DNA from: an uncultured Actinomycetes bacterium
GTDB lineage: Bacteria; Actinomycetota; Acidimicrobiia; Acidimicrobiales; Ilumatobacteraceae
Assembly: GCA_937927625.1 (NCBI GenBank)
Contig: CALBSD010000032.1
Coordinates: forward strand, 1 to 25,983
DNA length: 25,983 nucleotides
Direction of reading: 5' to 3'
Below are positions 22,751 through 25,983 of the stretch, piece by piece. A program made the translations under genes and the position numbers. The stretch's first letter is position 1. The number at the start of each line of letters is the position of its first letter. The notes under the pieces were generated by a model that saw only the letters and a list, made by a program, of their open reading frames with translations, made no database searches and was not told the DNA's origin.

Positions 22751-23254
22751 ACGTCGCGCAGAACTACTCCGATCATCGTGAGCATCTGTCTCACTCTCGT
22801 ATCGTGCACAGCCACCCGCATCCCAACGGATGCGGGTGGTCGCATTATCGGCACAGTTACACACGTCTCTGATGGCGACACTCTGACGGTCTCTATTGCC
22901 GGGCATCACGAGACCATCCGACTCATCGGCGTTGATACTCCCGAGACGGTGCATCCGAAGAAGCCTGTGCAGTGCTGGGGTCCCGAGGCATCCGCTCACA
23001 CCAAGTCCACGTTTCCGCCTGGCACAAAAGTGTTTCTTGCTCGAGACGTTGAGGCTCGGGACAAATACGGCAGGTTCTTGGCCTATCTGTACCGCGCATC
23101 CGACAACTTGTTTTTCAATCATGAGCTCGTCGCCGATGGCTGGGCGAGGCCGTATCCCTTTGAGCCCAATACTTCTCAGGCAGTTGAGTTTGCGGCTGCG
23201 GCAAGCATGGCCCAGCACGAGCAACTCGGGCTCTGGGCACATTGTCAGGGGTAG
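22751..23254 (+). CDS. Secreted staphylococcal-nuclease-like (SNase) lipoprotein, apparent ACG start
   Basis: A thermonuclease-fold protein of 167 residues from the ACG at 22751, or 158 from the GTG at 22778. Conserved parts are VSDGDTLTV, IRLIGVDTPET and RDKYGRFLAYLY, covering the calcium-binding Asp pairs and the catalytic Glu and Arg of SNase. From ACG the N-terminus reads S-R-R-T-T-P-I-I-V-S-I-C-L-T-L-V-S-C after the initiator, a complete lipoprotein signal with basic n-region and LVSC lipobox (Cys19). From GTG the basic part is lost and the signal is too short. The ribosome site fits only the ACG. It probably degrades extracellular nucleic acid for phosphate and nucleotides. The ACG could also be an assembly error or a mutation of ATG. 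Confidence 0.85.
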   Translation, partial: TSRRTTPIIVSICLTLVSCTATRIPTDAGGRIIGTVTHVSDGDTLTVSIAGHHETIRLIGVDTPETVHPKKPVQCWGPEASAHTKSTFPPGTKVFLARDVEARDKYGRFLAYLYRASDNLFFNHELVADGWARPYPFEPNTSQAVEFAAAASMAQHEQLGLWAHCQG

Positions 23255-23257
23255 GGT
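23252..23257 (+). promoter_or_regulatory. Leaderless -10 box of the deacetylase gene
   Basis: TAGGGT, overlapping the nuclease stop codon, is followed by TCACTC and the ATG at 23264. Confidence 0.5.
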
Positions 23258-23263
23258 TCACTC

Positions 23264-24106
23264 ATGGCGGAACAGCGCACACTCGCATCGCGTTTAGGAC
23301 ATCCCGACGACGCACGATTGGTCATCATTTCGTGTGACGACTTGGGCTCATGTCATGGCGCCACCGTCGGCGTGTACCAAGCCATTCGCGAAGGCCTTGC
23401 GACGTGCGCATCAATCATGATGCCAGCACCATGGGCACGTTTCGCCGCCGATGAATACAACGGTGAAGACATCGGTGTTCACCTCACGCTCAATGCAGAG
23501 CATCCTTCATATCGATGGGGTCCTCTCACGCATGCACCATCACTTCTTTCTGGAGAAGGTGGATTCCCTCGTTCCGTTGACGACCTCTGGGAGCATGCAG
23601 ACTCCACCGAAGTGCTGCGTGAATGTCGCGCACAAATTGAACGTGCAATCGCCTGGGGCATTGATGTCACTCACCTTGCGCCGCACCTCACGTCCATCAC
23701 ACTGCGCCCTGAATTCTTTGACGTGTATCTCGAACTTGCCTATGAGTTCAAGTTGCCCATTCGTTTACCGTCCACAATCACAGCGGAGGCTGCGGGATTC
23801 CCATTCCGTCAACTCGCTGCCGACGAAGGTGTTGTCTTCCCCGACCACTTCGACCACGACTGGCGCACGGGAAGTCGCGAACGGGTTTTTGCCGCCATTG
23901 CAAATCTGCAGTCAGGTGTGACGGAGATTCATGTGCAGCCCGCCATCGACACACCAGAAGTGCGTGCATTGGGCGGAGTAACGGATGGCTGGATCGACGA
24001 TCTCGAACTTGTGACCGCGAATCAAGAACTGCGCCAGGCAATTGCCGATAGTGGCGCAGTGCTAATTGGATATCGCGAACTGCGCGATGCCATGCGCGCT
24101 GGCTGA
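23264..24106 (+). CDS. ChbG/HpnK (YdjC)-family carbohydrate deacetylase-like protein
   Basis: A 280-residue cytoplasmic protein of the YdjC family, TIM-barrel-like metal-dependent deacetylases acting on acetylated sugars. The N-terminal ISCDDLGSCHGATVGV (21-36) carries the metal-binding Asp25/Asp26, with IGVHLTLNAEHP at 70-81 supplying a conserved His. The middle GIDVTHLAPHLTSI stands where family members have D-S-H-x-H-x-H, so one ligand position looks altered. TEIHVQPAIDTPE follows near the C-terminus. Chitin oligosaccharide and hopanoid-linked sugar substrates are known for relatives; nothing here selects one. It ends 22 bp from the convergent mca stop. Confidence 0.82.
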   Translation: MAEQRTLASRLGHPDDARLVIISCDDLGSCHGATVGVYQAIREGLATCASIMMPAPWARFAADEYNGEDIGVHLTLNAEHPSYRWGPLTHAPSLLSGEGGFPRSVDDLWEHADSTEVLRECRAQIERAIAWGIDVTHLAPHLTSITLRPEFFDVYLELAYEFKLPIRLPSTITAEAAGFPFRQLAADEGVVFPDHFDHDWRTGSRERVFAAIANLQSGVTEIHVQPAIDTPEVRALGGVTDGWIDDLELVTANQELRQAIADSGAVLIGYRELRDAMRAG

Positions 24107-24128
24107 TTCACACGCCAGCAATTCGTCA

Positions 24129-25067
24129 CTACGACGTTACGGAAATGTGCTCGCGCACCTCGAAGAACAAGTCGGTCTCCAACATGCCCTCGGGGAGATC
24201 GCCAAAGATGCTCTTTGCAAGAATCCAGTCTTCCCACGGGTACACCTTGGCGAGCTCTTCGTCATCAAGACCGAACCACCACTTCGAGGTTGGATCGATT
24301 TGCGTTGCATGAGCAAGCAACGACTCAGTGCGTGCACGAAGGTATGCACCAATTTCAAGACGCGTCGTGATGCGGTGATCTTGCGAAGGGCGAGCTAACC
24401 ACTTCTCGTCAAATGGTGATTCGCCAAACTTCAGCAGCAATGCTTCATGCACAGCAAGCACGCGCTCTTTTGCCCACAACGTGTAATACATCTTTGACAC
24501 TTGCCACGGCGCACCAAGTTCTGGATACCAAGTGGGATCACCTGCGCGTTCGAAGGCCAAGATGCTGATGTCATGCACTCGTAAATGATCAGGGTGCGGA
24601 TATCCCGCTTGATCATCGTTATAGGTAAGGATTACCTGGGGCTTCTCAGCGCGAATCAATGCGACAAGTCGACCTGTTGCTTCATCGATGTCTGCCATGT
24701 GGAAACAGTCAGGATGATTGTTGGGTTCAGAACCCGCCATTCCCGAGTCGCGATAACCCAACATGTGCAGCGCCGAGAATCCGATCGCCTCAATTGACTT
24801 CTTCAACTCATCAGGACGCAGACGCGCGATGATCTCGCGCTCCTCTTCTGGTGTTGCGCCATGAAACGGTTGACCGGGCTCACGGAGTGCAGGATTCTGC
24901 AAATCGCCTTCCTCACCACCGGTACAGCACACCAAGACTGTGCGGACACCTTCTTCGTAGTAGCGCGCAACTGTGGGAGCGCCCTTCGATGCTTCGTCAT
25001 CAGGATGCGCATGAATCGTCATCAAACACAATGGTTCACCAGTAGACGAAAGCGGCTGTGTCGACAT
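24129..25067 (-). CDS. mca: Mycothiol S-conjugate amidase
   Basis: A 312-residue LmbE/PIG-L-fold zinc amidase. The zinc motif HAHPDDEASKG at 19-29 has Lys28 after the acidic cluster, the residue that distinguishes Mca from the deacetylase MshB (Ser there). The second zinc motif is PHPDHLRVHD at 157-166. CCTGGEEGDLQNPA at 47-60 matches the Mca signature. Mca cleaves mycothiol conjugates to release mercapturic acids, a detoxification step specific to mycothiol-making Actinobacteria, and so supports the taxonomic guess. The start at 25067 has a TATCCT -10 box seven bases upstream. It is divergent from the PEBP-like lipoprotein gene and shares a 60-bp intergenic region with it. Confidence 0.94.
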   Translation of the reverse strand: MSTQPLSSTGEPLCLMTIHAHPDDEASKGAPTVARYYEEGVRTVLVCCTGGEEGDLQNPALREPGQPFHGATPEEEREIIARLRPDELKKSIEAIGFSALHMLGYRDSGMAGSEPNNHPDCFHMADIDEATGRLVALIRAEKPQVILTYNDDQAGYPHPDHLRVHDISILAFERAGDPTWYPELGAPWQVSKMYYTLWAKERVLAVHEALLLKFGESPFDEKWLARPSQDHRITTRLEIGAYLRARTESLLAHATQIDPTSKWWFGLDDEELAKVYPWEDWILAKSIFGDLPEGMLETDLFFEVREHISVTS

Positions 25068-25074
25068 CTGTTTC

Positions 25075-25080
25075 AGGATA
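25075..25080 (-). promoter_or_regulatory. Leaderless -10 box of mca
   Basis: TATCCT on the minus strand, then GAAACAG and the ATG at 25067. Confidence 0.55.
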
Positions 25081-25114
25081 GTGAACCGAGCCCACGAGTT
25101 CCCGATGCGCTGAA

Positions 25115-25120
25115 TAGAGT
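25115..25120 (+). promoter_or_regulatory. Leaderless -10 box of the PEBP-like gene
   Basis: TAGAGT followed by CACAGAG and the ATG at 25128. It supports that start against an in-frame extension to 24861 that runs antisense through mca. Confidence 0.55.
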
Positions 25121-25127
25121 CACAGAG

Positions 25128-25733
25128 ATGACTTCTCTCCGTGCTTTCGGACTAGCTGCCCTGACTTCAACGTTCTTGTTGGCGTCGTGCCTCTCCGATG
25201 GTCGAGACATGAAGCCACCATCCGCACTTCAGACTGCAGCGTTCACGAGCGCGACAACACTTCCCCCGGTTGCCGATGATGGTGCAGACCAGACAACAGC
25301 GATGTCTGTCACCGCGCCGTGGGCCAATGGCAAAGCAATGCCGATTCGATATACCTGCGACGGCGAGGCGGTATCACCTCCATTGATCTGGACAGCGGGT
25401 CCGCTTGAGACCAAGGCCTACGGTCTCGTTCTTCGCGACAACGACGCCCCGGACTTCAATCATTGGGTAATCGCGAACATGAGCTCGGGCACTACCTCGC
25501 TGACCGAGAACGAAGTTCCCGCTGGAGCATTCGTGGCGTTGAACAGCGCGAACAAACAGTCCTACGCGGCACCCTGTCCACCGAAGGGTGCAACCCACTC
25601 GTACACGCTGACGGTGTATGCCCTTCGGGAGCCAGTTGCCATCACGCCACCCGCACTCCCCGCCACCGTTATCGCCGCTATGGATGCAGCGGTCCTCGAA
25701 GTTGCCACCACCGACTTCACATACTCCCGATAA
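25128..25733 (+). CDS. YbhB/YbcL (PEBP, Raf-kinase-inhibitor-like) lipoprotein
   Basis: A 201-residue lipoprotein. The signal peptide MTSLRAFGLAALTSTFLLASC ends with lipobox LASC (Cys21), followed by a Ser/Thr/Ala-rich tether to about residue 58. The PEBP core shows SPPLIWTAGP, DNDAPDFNHWVIANM and the anion-pocket segment YAAPCPPKGATHSYTLTVYAL. Bacterial family members have unclear function: phospholipid or small-anion binding, sometimes protease inhibition. The true start is the ATG at 25128, which gives the signal peptide and has a -10 box at the right distance. The open frame continues upstream to 24861 only as antisense of mca. Confidence 0.92.
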   Translation: MTSLRAFGLAALTSTFLLASCLSDGRDMKPPSALQTAAFTSATTLPPVADDGADQTTAMSVTAPWANGKAMPIRYTCDGEAVSPPLIWTAGPLETKAYGLVLRDNDAPDFNHWVIANMSSGTTSLTENEVPAGAFVALNSANKQSYAAPCPPKGATHSYTLTVYALREPVAITPPALPATVIAAMDAAVLEVATTDFTYSR

Positions 25734-25817
25734 ATCCCTTCGTTACTCTCGGTAGTCGTCAACCACACTGAGGAGTCAGTCCACCGCAGAGGGCGTTCAG
25801 TCTGTGAGAATGTCTCT

Positions 25818-25983
25818 ATCGACTCCACCACTGCCGCCCTGCCGATAGGCGTTTTTGAGACTGACGTCAACTGTCGTCTCACAACAGGCAACGATGCATT
25901 TCGCTCATTGGTACTCGACGGTGCACCACTAGTTGTCGGTACTGCGCCGTGGACAAATGCATTGCCGCATGAACGCACTGAAT
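25818..25983 (+). CDS. PAS-like domain protein, 5' fragment with no canonical start
   Basis: From about 25818 the frame encodes a PAS-domain beginning: ALPIGVFETDVNCRLTTGND, then AFRSLVLDGAPLVVG, open to the window edge. The pattern (LP-x-G-V-F-x-T-D then N-D-A-F) is typical of sensor PAS domains heading diguanylate cyclases or histidine kinases. The same frame is open back to the TAA at 25731 but contains no ATG, GTG or TTG before the domain. The ATC at 25818 is preceded at six bases by GAGAAT, a weak -10 box, so a leaderless non-AUG start is possible. Alternatives are a broken gene, a frameshift from another frame (an ATG at 25810 gives only 12 codons) or a sequence error. The 84 bases from 25734 to 25817 hold nothing else I recognise. 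Confidence 0.5.
   Translation, partial: MDSTTAALPIGVFETDVNCRLTTGNDAFRSLVLDGAPLVVGTAPWTNALPHERTE

Noticed and set aside
22352..23242. 296-codon minus-strand ORF across the thiolase and nuclease genes
   Set aside because: Antisense of two well-supported genes; composition is a frame shadow with no recognisable domain and no ribosome site examined that would support it.
24861..25127. Upstream extension of the PEBP-like gene
   Set aside because: It runs antisense through mca and would bury the lipoprotein signal peptide.
1..25983. CRISPR arrays, tRNA or rRNA genes, insertion sequences, phage or defence genes
   Set aside because: I looked for spaced direct repeats, cloverleaf arms, transposase or integrase motifs and saw none; the tandem repeats present are protein-coding RCC1 and FN3-like units.

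Overview
The window most likely comes from an actinobacterium of moderate GC, probably an Acidimicrobiia-type plankton or soil lineage (inference). The pointers are two F420-dependent luciferase-like oxidoreductases, mycothiol enzymes (mca and a mycothiol-dependent isomerase-like protein), a wax ester synthase/DGAT, several acyl-CoA dehydrogenases and SDRs, and a gene-dense layout. Many starts carry an actinobacterial leaderless promoter: a TANNNT -10 box placed 6-7 nt before the start codon. No rRNA, tRNA, CRISPR array, insertion sequence or phage gene was seen, and no stretch over 300 bases lacks a gene.

Layout. 1-830 (-) is a truncated F420 oxidoreductase. 927-3133 (+) is an alpha/beta hydrolase overlapping an unusual fusion of an S51/cyanophycinase-like domain with a cysteinyl-tRNA-synthetase C-terminal-like domain. 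3139-5881 (-) is a three-gene zinc/manganese ABC importer operon with a palindrome over its start. 5924-8284 (-) holds an acyl-CoA dehydrogenase followed by a cytochrome P450. Back to back with it, 8322-11736 (+) holds an MFE-2-like SDR, a second acyl-CoA dehydrogenase, an alpha/beta hydrolase and a PAP2 phosphatase. 11784-13871 (+) holds a DsbA-like protein and the WS/DGAT. A 54-residue ORF (13840-14004, -) lies convergent to the WS/DGAT and divergent from an SDR whose promoter is covered by a near-perfect 23-bp palindrome. A two-domain AttH/CrtC-like protein and a 984-residue secreted RCC1-propeller protein follow to 19055. 19062-21504 (-) carries the mycothiol-dependent isomerase-like gene, a second F420 oxidoreductase and nudC. 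21548-24106 (+) carries a thiolase, a nuclease lipoprotein with an apparent ACG start and a ChbG/HpnK-type deacetylase. mca (-) and a PEBP-like lipoprotein (+) diverge near 25.1 kb, and a PAS-like coding region without a canonical start runs off the right edge.

How the genes fit together (inference). P450, two acyl-CoA dehydrogenases, MFE-2-like SDR and FadA-type thiolase would together cover oxidation of a hydrophobic chain, such as a branched lipid or sterol side chain. PAP2 and WS/DGAT correspond to the last two steps of triacylglycerol synthesis. The mycothiol and F420 enzymes suggest a redox and detoxification theme. The least ordinary items are the S51-CysS fusion, the seven-fold C-x9-C propeller, the apparent non-AUG starts, and two palindromes that sit exactly on leaderless promoters.
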